A DNA stretch of 64,000 nucleotides from Candidatus Peribacteria bacterium. Lineage in GTDB: Bacteria > Patescibacteriota > Gracilibacteria > UBA1369 > LOWO2-01-FULL-3. The notes below the pieces were generated by a model. The model saw only the letters and a list, made by a program, of their open reading frames with translations, made no database searches and had not been told where the DNA came from. A program made the position numbers and the translations under genes. Of the stretch, positions 32,259 through 40,174 are shown piece by piece (the first letter of the stretch is position 1; each line of letters opens with the position of its first letter). The stretch lies in assembly GCA_943356465.1 (NCBI GenBank), contig CALREX010000002.1, positions 17,730-81,729 on the forward strand, given 5' to 3'.

Positions 32259-33884
32259 ATGGATTTTGCGAATTTAAATCTGGATGACAATCAGGAGCTT
32301 GCAAGAAATATTATAATCGAGGCCTCAAAAAAAACTTTCAAAACAAGGTCTGATTTTGAGCATTTTAGAAATGGAATTGTGAAAACATTTAAGGGGAAAA
32401 TTTTTCACAATCTTTATTTTATTAGGGCTTATGAGGATTTACTTAAGGAGAAAAAAATAAAGAATAATCCATCTCTTCTTTCCTTTCTTAGAAAAAGGGG
32501 AGTGCGAACTTTGAGTGGTGTAACCCCTGTAACTGTTCTTACAAAGCCATATCCGTGCCCAGGGAAGTGTGTTTATTGCCCTACAGATGTTAGAATGCCG
32601 AAAAGTTATCTGCCTTCGCAACCTGCCGCTCAAAGGGCATTAAGGCAAAATTTTGATCCATATACTCAGGTTTTTGTTAGATTGAAGGCTCTTACTATAA
32701 CCGGACATGAAGTTTCAAAAGTTGAGTTACGTGTGATAGGTGGTACTTTCAGTTCTTATCCGAGAGCTTATCAAACATGGTTTATAAAAAGATGTCTTAC
32801 TGCAATGAACGACTTTTCTTTGCTTATCTTATTAAAAAAGCCATTGAAGGAAAAACTTTCTTTTGCCAATACTATAAAGAAAAATGAAACTTCAGATGTT
32901 AGATGTATAGGTATAAATATAGAGACCAGACCTGATTTTATCGATAAAACTGAGGTTAGACGTCTACGAATGCTTTGTGTGACTAAAATTGAGCTTGGAG
33001 TACAGACTACTGATGAAAGAATACAGGAATTAACGAAGAGGGGGCATGATTTGAAATCTGTGAAAGATGCTACAGGTCTGTTAAAAGATAGCGGATTTAA
33101 AATCGGATATCATATGATGCCGAATTTGCCAGGATCTACGCCTGATTTTGATAAAAAAATGGTTGGAGAACTTTTTACAGACTCTGGTTTTCAACCTGAT
33201 TATTTGAAAATTTACCCTTGTGTGGTTGTGCCCAAAACTCAACTTTTCTACACTTTTAAACGTGGTGAATTTCAACCTTATGATGATAAAACTCTGGAAG
33301 AAATTCTTTTGGCCGAAATGTTGTCTGTGCCTGAGTGGTGTCGAGTTGATCGTGTTGCCAGAGATATTCCTGCGCCTGATATAACCGCCGGCTCAAAAGT
33401 GTCTAATATAAGGCAAATTCTTGAAGAAAAATATATGAAAAGTACTGGAAAAACTTTTCGTGAAATACGTGCACGTGAGATCAAAAATGAATCTTTTAAG
33501 GAAAAAGATGTGAAATTGATTGTTCGAGAATATGATGCCAATGGTGGAAAAGAGTTTTTTATCTCTTTTGAAGATATCAAATATGATAAGCTCATAGCCC
33601 TTATTAGGTTGAGATTCCCATTTAAAACATTTATTCCTGAATTGAAAAATGCTGCTTTGGTAAGGGAAATACATGTTTATGGAAAACAAGTTGCAGTAGG
33701 GAAGAGGAGTGGCAAAGAAAAACAACATGGTGGATTCGGTTCCAAGCTTATGAAATATGCTGAGGATTTTGCAAAAAAGAATGGATATAAGAAACTTGCT
33801 GTCATAGCTGGAATAGGAACGAGAGAATATTATAAAAAATTGGGATACAGACTTAAAGGGACTTATATGTTGAAGGGAATATAA
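32259..33884 (+). CDS. Elp3-like tRNA uridine(34) acetyltransferase / radical SAM protein
   Basis: A full-length bacterial Elp3. The radical-SAM part has PYPCPGKCVYCPTDVRMPKSYLPS (4Fe-4S Cys cluster) near 105-115, VIGGTFSSYP, IETRPDF, ELGVQTTDERIQELTKRGH and YHMMPNLPGSTPDFD. The C-terminal third is a GNAT acetyl-CoA domain: HGGFGSKLMKYAEDFAKKNGYKKLAVIAGIGTREYYKKLGY. It makes 5-carboxymethyluridine at wobble U34. I choose the ATG at 32259; a TTG three codons upstream falls within the -10 element. It is followed by a perfect hairpin. Confidence 0.95.
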   Translation: MDFANLNLDDNQELARNIIIEASKKTFKTRSDFEHFRNGIVKTFKGKIFHNLYFIRAYEDLLKEKKIKNNPSLLSFLRKRGVRTLSGVTPVTVLTKPYPCPGKCVYCPTDVRMPKSYLPSQPAAQRALRQNFDPYTQVFVRLKALTITGHEVSKVELRVIGGTFSSYPRAYQTWFIKRCLTAMNDFSLLILLKKPLKEKLSFANTIKKNETSDVRCIGINIETRPDFIDKTEVRRLRMLCVTKIELGVQTTDERIQELTKRGHDLKSVKDATGLLKDSGFKIGYHMMPNLPGSTPDFDKKMVGELFTDSGFQPDYLKIYPCVVVPKTQLFYTFKRGEFQPYDDKTLEEILLAEMLSVPEWCRVDRVARDIPAPDITAGSKVSNIRQILEEKYMKSTGKTFREIRAREIKNESFKEKDVKLIVREYDANGGKEFFISFEDIKYDKLIALIRLRFPFKTFIPELKNAALVREIHVYGKQVAVGKRSGKEKQHGGFGSKLMKYAEDFAKKNGYKKLAVIAGIGTREYYKKLGYRLKGTYMLKGI

Positions 33885-33892
33885 GCAGAAAG

Positions 33893-33918
33893 GTTTGCAC
33901 AATGTATCTTGTGCAAAC
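33893..33918 (+). terminator. terminator hairpin after elp3
   Basis: Arms GTTTGCACAA and TTGTGCAAAC pair perfectly over a 6-nt loop, starting 9 bp past the elp3 stop. A T-rich stretch follows further downstream. Confidence 0.65.
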
Positions 33919-34036
33919 TTGGATTGATTTTTGATTTAGAATGTTATTTTGTATGTTTTTCATGGTTTTTGTTCTTTTCTATTAATTATTATTTTTATTT
34001 ATTATTCTCTCTCTGGCTGTATTTTCTTATTTTTAA

Positions 34037-34159
34037 TCATTTTTTTGTGGCTTTTTTGGTTTCTTGCTTGATTCCCCTTTTGTTGTGAAATTCAACAAAA
34101 AGATGTCTTAAAATTTGCGTTTTAACGCGTTTAAATAAAAAAGACAGGTGTTTGGTCAT
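34037..34159 (-). CDS. candidate 40-residue basic small protein
   Basis: An ATG at 34159 opens 40 codons to a TGA at 34037. The peptide begins MTKHLSFLFKRVKTQILRHL and ends KQETKKATKK, with a very high share of K, R and H. It could be a nucleic-acid-binding peptide or chance. A perfect 8-bp-arm hairpin lies just upstream at 34168-34187. No family recognised. Confidence 0.25.
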   Translation of the reverse strand: MTKHLSFLFKRVKTQILRHLFVEFHNKRGIKQETKKATKK

Positions 34160-34167
34160 CGATGTGG

Positions 34168-34187
34168 AAAACAAGAAGTCTTGTTTT
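34168..34187 (-). terminator. hairpin downstream of recG
   Basis: AAAACAAG and CTTGTTTT flank a 4-nt loop. It lies 59 nt past the recG stop on the minus strand and may end the tyrS-recG transcript. Confidence 0.4.
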
Positions 34188-34245
34188 TTGGCTTTCTTTA
34201 GGTCTTAATCTAACGTCTAAAATTTTATAAAAATTTTATATTTTT

Positions 34246-36291
34246 TTAATCATTTACGAAAACTTCTTGAATTTCTGTGATTTTCGCTGCTAATTTTGGA
34301 AATGTTTTTAATAATGGATCTTGAGAGATGATTTTTGATGCGCTATTTCTAGCCTTTTCGATATTTATGGAATCTGTCAAGCTTGCCATTTTTAGGTCTG
34401 GAATGCCACTTTGACGTATTCCGTAAACTTCCCCTGGTCCTCTTAATTGCATGTCGATTTCAGCTAGTTTAAAGCCGCTTGAGTGTTTTTCCATGGATTG
34501 CATTCTTGTTTTTCCTTCCTCTGATAAATTGCCTGTGAACAGGAAGCAATATGATTGATGCACTCCCCTTCCAACTCTTCCGCGAAACTGGTGTAGCTGG
34601 GATAGTCCAAATCTTTCAGATCCTTCTATCAGCATTATTGTTGCATTTGGTACGTCTATTCCGACTTCAACTACGGATGTAGAAACTAAAATATTTATTT
34701 TATTGTTTTTAAAATCTTCCATCACTTGATCTTTTTCTTCTTGTTTAAGCCTTCCGTGAAGAAGTCCCAGTTTTAATTTTGGAAAAATAAATTCTTGTAA
34801 ATGTGCGTATTCTTGAGTTACTGATTTTACTTCTATTGTGTCTGATTCGTCTATGAGTGGGCAAATCACAAAAGCTTGTCTTCCTTTTGCAATTTGATCT
34901 TCGATCCATCTGTAAGCTTCTGTTCGTTTGTTTTCCGGAACTACTCTTGTGATGATTTCTTGTCTGCCTTTGGGCATTTCATCTATTACTGATAGATCCT
35001 GATCTCCGTAAACAACTATAGCTAGTGTTCGTGGAATTGGTGTTGCTGTCATGCTTAAAAGATGTGGAGAATTGTAACTTTTTAAAACTTCTCTCTGTTT
35101 AACTCCAAACCTGTGTTGTTCATCTATTATTGCAAGTCCTAAGTTTCTAAATCCTATATCTTCTTGAATCAATGAATGTGTTCCTATGACTACGTCGACA
35201 GTTCCTGTTTTCATTTGCCTGACAACATCTTCTTTCATTTTTTTACTTGTTGAGCCTGAAATGAATTGAATGTTTAAATTATACTTTGTAAGTGTTTTTA
35301 CAAATGTTGAGTAATGTTGTTTTGCCAAGATTTCAGTTGGTGCCATTATTGCAACTTGGTAGCCTTTTTTGACTACATTTAATGTTGCTAAGGCTGCTAC
35401 TACTGTTTTTCCAGATCCAACGTCTCCTTGTATCAATCGGCTTGCCGGATAGGGTTTTTGCAAATCATCAAGAACGTCTTTAAGTGCTTTTTTCTGTGCA
35501 TTTGTAAGTTCAAATGGAAGTCCAGAGATTGCTTCTTTTACTATTTCTAAATCTGTTTCTATTATTTTTGACTCTCTTTCTTCTACGTTTTGCCAATGCC
35601 ATTTTCTTTGTAAAACTTTTAATTGTAGTAAAAAAAGTTCATCAAATCCTAGGCGTTCTCTTGCTTGCAATAAAAGCTTTTCGCTTTCAGGAAAATGCAC
35701 GTTTTTTATTGCATCTTTTATGCTCATTAAGTTGTGTTCTTTTAGAACTTCTTCAGGTAAATATTCTTCGAAAAAAGTTAGCCATTCATCTACAAGTGGT
35801 TTTATTTTTTCTCTTATCCATTTTGATGTTATTCCTTCAGTTTCGTGATATACAGGTGCTATTATGCCGCTGTGGACTTGTTTTTCGTATGGTTTTATTA
35901 TTTCATGAGTTGGATTTTGAAGTGCAATTTTTTTAAAACCTGTTTTTGCTTTTCCGCTAAGGATTATTTCTGTTGTTCTTGGCAACATTCTTGTGAGATG
36001 TGGCTGGTTAAACCAAACTACTTCTATTGATCCTGTTGAATCTGTGAAAACTCCTCGAGTAATTTTTTTTCCGAATTTTGTGCTTATATTGAAAAGTGAA
36101 GTCAATTTTCCTTTTATTGTACTTACTTCGTTTGGGATGATATCTTTTATTTTTGTGAATTCTCTTGTGTCGTTGTAATCACGTGGAAAATAAAGAAGCA
36201 AATCTTCAACTGTTTTTACGCCAAGGGAAGACAATTTTTCCAGGTGTTTTTTTGTTGTCTTTAGTACTTTTTCAAGATTTTTCTGGAGCAT
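34246..36291 (-). CDS. recG: ATP-dependent DNA helicase RecG
   Basis: The 681-residue protein has the wedge/OB domain (TIKGKLTSLFN near 73-83), Walker A LIQGDVGSGKTVVA near 288-301, DEQH near 391-394, and the closing motifs EVGIDVPNATIMLIEGSERFGLSQLHQFRGRVGRG, followed by the typical QLRGPGEVYGIRQSG segment. RecG remodels stalled replication forks and Holliday junctions. It overlaps tyrS by 1 bp (stop and start share a base). Confidence 0.97.
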   Translation of the reverse strand: MLQKNLEKVLKTTKKHLEKLSSLGVKTVEDLLLYFPRDYNDTREFTKIKDIIPNEVSTIKGKLTSLFNISTKFGKKITRGVFTDSTGSIEVVWFNQPHLTRMLPRTTEIILSGKAKTGFKKIALQNPTHEIIKPYEKQVHSGIIAPVYHETEGITSKWIREKIKPLVDEWLTFFEEYLPEEVLKEHNLMSIKDAIKNVHFPESEKLLLQARERLGFDELFLLQLKVLQRKWHWQNVEERESKIIETDLEIVKEAISGLPFELTNAQKKALKDVLDDLQKPYPASRLIQGDVGSGKTVVAALATLNVVKKGYQVAIMAPTEILAKQHYSTFVKTLTKYNLNIQFISGSTSKKMKEDVVRQMKTGTVDVVIGTHSLIQEDIGFRNLGLAIIDEQHRFGVKQREVLKSYNSPHLLSMTATPIPRTLAIVVYGDQDLSVIDEMPKGRQEIITRVVPENKRTEAYRWIEDQIAKGRQAFVICPLIDESDTIEVKSVTQEYAHLQEFIFPKLKLGLLHGRLKQEEKDQVMEDFKNNKINILVSTSVVEVGIDVPNATIMLIEGSERFGLSQLHQFRGRVGRGVHQSYCFLFTGNLSEEGKTRMQSMEKHSSGFKLAEIDMQLRGPGEVYGIRQSGIPDLKMASLTDSINIEKARNSASKIISQDPLLKTFPKLAAKITEIQEVFVND

Positions 36292-37478
36292 TATTTTCCT
36301 ATCACTTTTATAAATTTCCTTTTTCCGGCTTGTATCAGACGTTCTTTGCTTATATCTAATACAAAATCCATTTCTGTTATTTTTTCGTCATCGACTCTTA
36401 TTCCTCCCTGTTCGATAAGTCTTCTTGCTTCACTTTTTGAGGCTGTTAGTTTTGTTTCGACGAGTAAATCTACAAGTTTATGTTTTTTTCCGGAAAGAAA
36501 TGTTTTTTCTATCTCTTCCGGTTTTCCTTTGTTTGAAAATACTTCTGTAAATTCTTGTTCTGCTGACTCTGCTGATTTTTTATCATGATATAGAGTCACT
36601 AATTCTCTTGCCAGCATCATTTTTAAGTTTTTTGGGTTTTCGCCTTCTTTTAGTGCTTTTGCTAGTTTTTTAATTTCTTCTAGCGGTATATCTGTTGCAA
36701 GTTCTAAATATGGAATTATTAAATCGTCCGGTATAGACATTGTTTTTCCATACATATCTTTTGGTGATTCATTTACCCCTATGTAGTTGTTTAAACTTTT
36801 TCCCATTTTATCTTTTCCGTCAGTTCCAACTAATAGTGGGACTGTTAGTACACTTTGTGGTTCTTGCCCATATGCTCTTTGTATTTCTCTTCCGGCTAAT
36901 AGATTGAATGTTTGATCGGTTCCGCCTAGCTCTAAATCTGATTTTAATGCTACTGAATCGTATCCCTGCATTAATGGATATAGAAATTCGTGCATGTATA
37001 TCGGTTGATTTTTTTTGATTCTTTCTTGGTACATATCTCTTTCCAGCATTTGATGAACTGTGAAAACCTGTGCTAATTTAATTACGTCTGCAAAACTTAA
37101 TTTTCCGAGCCAATCTGCGTTCCATACAACTTCAACATTTTTCATATCCAATATTTTACCGGCTTGCTCCATGTATTTTTTTGCATTTTCTTCAAGTTCT
37201 GCTTGAGTTTTTGGTTTTCGTGCATTTAGTTTATCTGTTGGATCTCCGATTTGTCCCGTAAAATTTCCAAATAAAAGCATTATATGATGTCCTGCTGCTT
37301 GAAATTCTCTTAATTTTTTAATTACTACCATGTGTCCTATATGCAAATCTGCGCCTGAAGGGTCTATTCCAAGTTTGATTCTTAGTTTTTTTCCTGAATT
37401 TAATTTCTTTTCCAATTCTGCTTTTATAATCACATCTACTACTCCCCTTTCCAGCAAATTTTTATTGTCTTTTGCCAT
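36291..37478 (-). CDS. tyrS: tyrosyl-tRNA synthetase
   Basis: A 395-residue class Ic synthetase with LGIDPSGADLHIGHMVVIKKL near 37-57 (HIGH motif), GNFTGQIGDPTDK, LGGTDQTFNLLAGR near 182-195, and KMGKSLNNYI (KMSKS-equivalent) near 227-236. The last 70 residues form an S4 RNA-binding domain (SEARRLIEQGGIRVDDEKI). The overall type is TyrZ-like. Confidence 0.96.
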   Translation of the reverse strand: MAKDNKNLLERGVVDVIIKAELEKKLNSGKKLRIKLGIDPSGADLHIGHMVVIKKLREFQAAGHHIMLLFGNFTGQIGDPTDKLNARKPKTQAELEENAKKYMEQAGKILDMKNVEVVWNADWLGKLSFADVIKLAQVFTVHQMLERDMYQERIKKNQPIYMHEFLYPLMQGYDSVALKSDLELGGTDQTFNLLAGREIQRAYGQEPQSVLTVPLLVGTDGKDKMGKSLNNYIGVNESPKDMYGKTMSIPDDLIIPYLELATDIPLEEIKKLAKALKEGENPKNLKMMLARELVTLYHDKKSAESAEQEFTEVFSNKGKPEEIEKTFLSGKKHKLVDLLVETKLTASKSEARRLIEQGGIRVDDEKITEMDFVLDISKERLIQAGKRKFIKVIGK

Positions 37479-37561
37479 TTATTTGATTGTTATTTGTTTC
37501 GTTTTTCAGGATACCAAACTGTACTTTAAAATGCAAAACGGAGATTGTTGGTCAAAAGATG

Positions 37562-37591
37562 TTGACATATTCATCTTTGTGGTTGTAGAAT
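37562..37591 (+). promoter_or_regulatory. near-consensus promoter for the TrmB-type regulator
   Basis: TTGACA at 37562-37567 and TAGAAT at 37586-37591 with an 18-bp spacer. Transcription would begin near 37598, about 24 nt before the ATG. Confidence 0.6.
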
Positions 37592-37621
37592 TGCCCTCCT
37601 GTATTCGATGTTTATATTTAT

Positions 37622-38380
37622 ATGCTGCAGGATTATCTGTGTCAAATAGGCTTTACCAGTAATGAGTCAAAAGTTTATCTGGAACTTCTCCAGATTGGTG
37701 CTCAACCTGTTACTTTGCTTGCGAAGAGGCTTTCTATGAATCGTACTTCTGTTTGGAGTATTATTAAAACTTTAGAGCAAAAGGGTGTGGTTTCCTCTTA
37801 TTCTGCTAAGAAAATTCAATATTTTGTGGCTAATGATCCCAATTTTCTTATAGGTTATATTGATCGTAAATGTCGTGTTTTTGATTATTATAGAGATAAG
37901 CTTATTTCTGTTCTTCCTCAGTTTAGAGGTGTTTCTGATAATTTTATTTTTCATAAACCTGTTGTTTCTTTTTTTGATGGATGTGAGGGGGTTAAGCAAG
38001 TGATCCATGACTTTCTTAAGGCAAATTGTGAAAAAAGAGGTTATTTATCTTTTGATAAATATTTATTGATTGAAGATAATTTCTCTGATTTTTTTAGAGA
38101 ATCTTTGAAAAGAAAAACTTTGAAGTCTTTTAAAATAATTTTGCCAAATCTTGATGAAATAAAAAATACATTTAATTTTAAGAATAAAAATGTTGAAGTT
38201 TTGTGTCTTGATAAGGCTGATTTTGGAAAACTTTTTGAGAATGAAATGGCTATTTATGACAATAAGGTTTGTATTTTAAATCTTCAAAAGGGTGCAGAAT
38301 ATGGAATTGTTATAGATAGCCCAAGAACTGCGGATATGCATAAGATGATTTTCGATATGGTCTGGAATAGTATACAATAG
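37622..38380 (+). CDS. TrmB-family transcriptional regulator
   Basis: The 252-residue protein has an N-terminal winged helix: LCQIGFTSNESKVYLELLQIGAQPVTLLAKRLSMNRTSVWSIIKTLEQKGVVSSY (about 6-60), the standard TrmB opening. The rest resembles the TrmB effector domain, with a coiled linker (90-105). TrmB proteins repress or activate sugar-uptake genes in Archaea; in candidate-phyla bacteria their targets are unknown. rluA-like starts 4 bp after the stop. Confidence 0.82.
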   Translation: MLQDYLCQIGFTSNESKVYLELLQIGAQPVTLLAKRLSMNRTSVWSIIKTLEQKGVVSSYSAKKIQYFVANDPNFLIGYIDRKCRVFDYYRDKLISVLPQFRGVSDNFIFHKPVVSFFDGCEGVKQVIHDFLKANCEKRGYLSFDKYLLIEDNFSDFFRESLKRKTLKSFKIILPNLDEIKNTFNFKNKNVEVLCLDKADFGKLFENEMAIYDNKVCILNLQKGAEYGIVIDSPRTADMHKMIFDMVWNSIQ

Positions 38381-38384
38381 GGAT

Positions 38385-39089
38385 ATGGTTAATATTCTAT
38401 TCGAAAACAAGGATTATATGGTTGTGGAAAAGCCTTCGGGAATTTCTGTGCATCCTTCTGATACTTCCCATGAGCCTACCCTTATTGATGCCCTTAAGTC
38501 AAAAATTGATTTAAATGGATTGAATCCTATTCGTCCAGGTATTGTTCATAGGCTTGATAAAAATACATCAGGAATTTTAATCGTTGCTAAGAATAAGGCT
38601 TCCTATGATTATTTTGTGAAGCTTTTTAAGGCTAGGAAAGTTGAAAAGCATTATTATGTGCTTGTGAGAGGTGTTTTGAAGCATAAGAAGGCGGTTATTG
38701 ATTCTCCTATATCAAGAGATCTGAATCATAGAACAAGGATGAATGTGTCGGCTAGCATAGGGGCTAAAAATGCTGTTAGTGTTTATGAAGTGCTTCATGA
38801 GTATAAAATTTCTTTTGGTACCGTAACTCTTCTTGATGTTGATATAAAAACGGGTCGTACTCATCAAATAAGGGTCCATATGAAGGCAATAGATCATCCT
38901 GTGGTTATGGATGAGACTTATGGAGATAAGAGGTTTAATGAATCGTTTTTTGAAATATTTGGTCTTAAGAGGCAATTTCTGCATGCCTATATGCTTAAAT
39001 TTAAGGATCCTGATGGTAATTCAAAAATCTTCAGGACTGATTTGCCCGAAGATTTAAATGATATTGTTGTTAAACTTAAAGCTTTATAG
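38385..39089 (+). CDS. RluA-family pseudouridine synthase
   Basis: The 234-residue protein starts directly with the catalytic domain; the usual N-terminal S4 domain is missing. It shows YMVVEKPSGISVHPS, GIVHRLDKNTSGILIVAKN with the catalytic Asp in HRLDKNTSG (near 61), and TGRTHQIRVHMKAIDHPVVMDETYGD. It converts uridine to pseudouridine in rRNA or tRNA. Which site cannot be told. Confidence 0.9.
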   Translation: MVNILFENKDYMVVEKPSGISVHPSDTSHEPTLIDALKSKIDLNGLNPIRPGIVHRLDKNTSGILIVAKNKASYDYFVKLFKARKVEKHYYVLVRGVLKHKKAVIDSPISRDLNHRTRMNVSASIGAKNAVSVYEVLHEYKISFGTVTLLDVDIKTGRTHQIRVHMKAIDHPVVMDETYGDKRFNESFFEIFGLKRQFLHAYMLKFKDPDGNSKIFRTDLPEDLNDIVVKLKAL

Positions 39090-39091
39090 CT

Positions 39092-39544
39092 TTATTCTTC
39101 TTTTTTCTTTGAAGCTGATTTTTTAGTTGCAGGTTTTTTTGCTGCTGCAGTTTTTTCTGTTTTTGGCTTTTTTGCCGGTTTTGCTTTCTTTTCTACTACT
39201 ATTTTTTCTTTTTTCTCGACCGGTTTTGCTCCTGAAGCTGAAATATTCAATACTTCTACTTTTGTAAGTTTTTGTCTATGTCCTTGTTTCTTTTGATAGT
39301 TTTTCTTTGCTTTCATCTTGTATACAAATATTTTGTCTCCTTTTGTTTGTTCTATTACTTTTACTTCTGCAAAAGCACCATCTATGTATGGTGTTCCAAG
39401 TTTCATATTGTCTCCGTCTACGATTAAAACCACTTTGTCGATTTCTATTTTATCCTCTGAGTTTAATTCTAATTTTTCTATTTCAAGAATTGATCCTTTC
39501 TCGACTTTGTATTGTTTTCCTCCTGTTTCTATTATTGCGAACAT
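39092..39544 (-). CDS. rplU: 50S ribosomal protein L21 with basic tail
   Basis: Residues 1-103 are L21 (FAIIETGGKQYKVEKGSIL; YKMKAKKNYQKKQGHRQKLTKVEVLNI). The last 45 or so are a Lys/Ala/Pro-rich extension (KAKPAKKPKTEKTAAAKK), absent from most L21. The tail is probably disordered and rRNA-binding. The gene has its own promoter. Confidence 0.95.
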   Translation of the reverse strand: MFAIIETGGKQYKVEKGSILEIEKLELNSEDKIEIDKVVLIVDGDNMKLGTPYIDGAFAEVKVIEQTKGDKIFVYKMKAKKNYQKKQGHRQKLTKVEVLNISASGAKPVEKKEKIVVEKKAKPAKKPKTEKTAAAKKPATKKSASKKKEE

Positions 39545-39579
39545 TTTGATTGTGTTTAATACTTAAAATTTGCGTAGGT

Positions 39580-39608
39580 AATCTACGTAAAAATCTTGAA
39601 TTGGTCAA
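39580..39608 (-). promoter_or_regulatory. promoter of rplU
   Basis: On the minus strand TTGACC (39608-39603) and TAGATT (39585-39580) with a 17-bp spacer. The -10 overlaps a small hairpin with CGTAG/CTACG arms. Confidence 0.6.
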
Positions 39609-39610
39609 GC

Positions 39611-40174
39611 TTATTTTGAGATTACCAGTTTTTTTAATTCGTTTATTCCTTCTTCTATTGCTTTTTTTACTTCTGAAAGCTCCTCTTCTTTAAATCTGGA
39701 AAGTACAAAATCGCTAATATCTTGTTGTTTTGGGCTTGATACTCCCCTACTTTCTATTCCTATCCGAATTCTTGTGAAATTTTCTGTCCCTAGTTGTTGA
39801 ATTACAGACTTTATTCCGTTGTGTGTTCCTGCTGAACCCTTGTCCCTTATTCTTATTTTCCCGAGCGGGAGGTCTACGTCGTCATATATTACAAATAAAT
39901 TTTCTGGAGATTCTTTGTAAAAATTTAGTATTTTCGAAATTGCTTCTCCTGACAAATTCATGAATGTTGTTGGTTTTACCAATAAAAAATCTTCTCCATT
40001 GTATGAAAATTTTCCTATTTGAGCTTTGAATTTAGGATTTTCTACCATTTCTACTGTTTTATGAAGTTTCTTCTCTATCTCGTTGATTACTTCCGAAATG
40101 AACATAAAACCTACATTGTGACGTGTATTCTCATATTTTTCACCTATATTTCCTAATCCGACTATAATTTTCAT
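39611..40174 (-). CDS. pth: peptidyl-tRNA hydrolase
   Basis: The 187-residue enzyme recycles peptidyl-tRNA. It shows KIIVGLGNIGEKYENTRHNVGFMF with the catalytic His near 20, KPTTFMNLSGEAI, VIYDDVDLPLGKIRIRDKGSAGTHNGIKSVIQQLG. It ends where rplU's promoter begins and starts 1 nt from the obgE stop. Confidence 0.96.
   Translation of the reverse strand: MKIIVGLGNIGEKYENTRHNVGFMFISEVINEIEKKLHKTVEMVENPKFKAQIGKFSYNGEDFLLVKPTTFMNLSGEAISKILNFYKESPENLFVIYDDVDLPLGKIRIRDKGSAGTHNGIKSVIQQLGTENFTRIRIGIESRGVSSPKQQDISDFVLSRFKEEELSEVKKAIEEGINELKKLVISK

Larger units (their letters stand above)
33919..34245. other. long non-coding gap between elp3 and recG
   Basis: About 330 bp with strongly skewed composition (T-rich on plus). 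It holds a 40-codon minus-strand candidate ORF, an 8-bp-arm hairpin at 34078-34100 (TTTTGTTG / CAACAAAA), and another at 34168-34187. No tRNA, tmRNA, 6S or SRP signature is recognised. Confidence 0.5.

Noticed and set aside
33919-34245. Structural RNA (tmRNA, 6S, SRP, RNase P)
   Set aside because: No conserved core of any of these was found on either strand.
39307-39566. Plus-strand hydrophobic frames over rplU
   Set aside because: They are shadows of rplU on the opposite strand in Lys/Ile-rich DNA.
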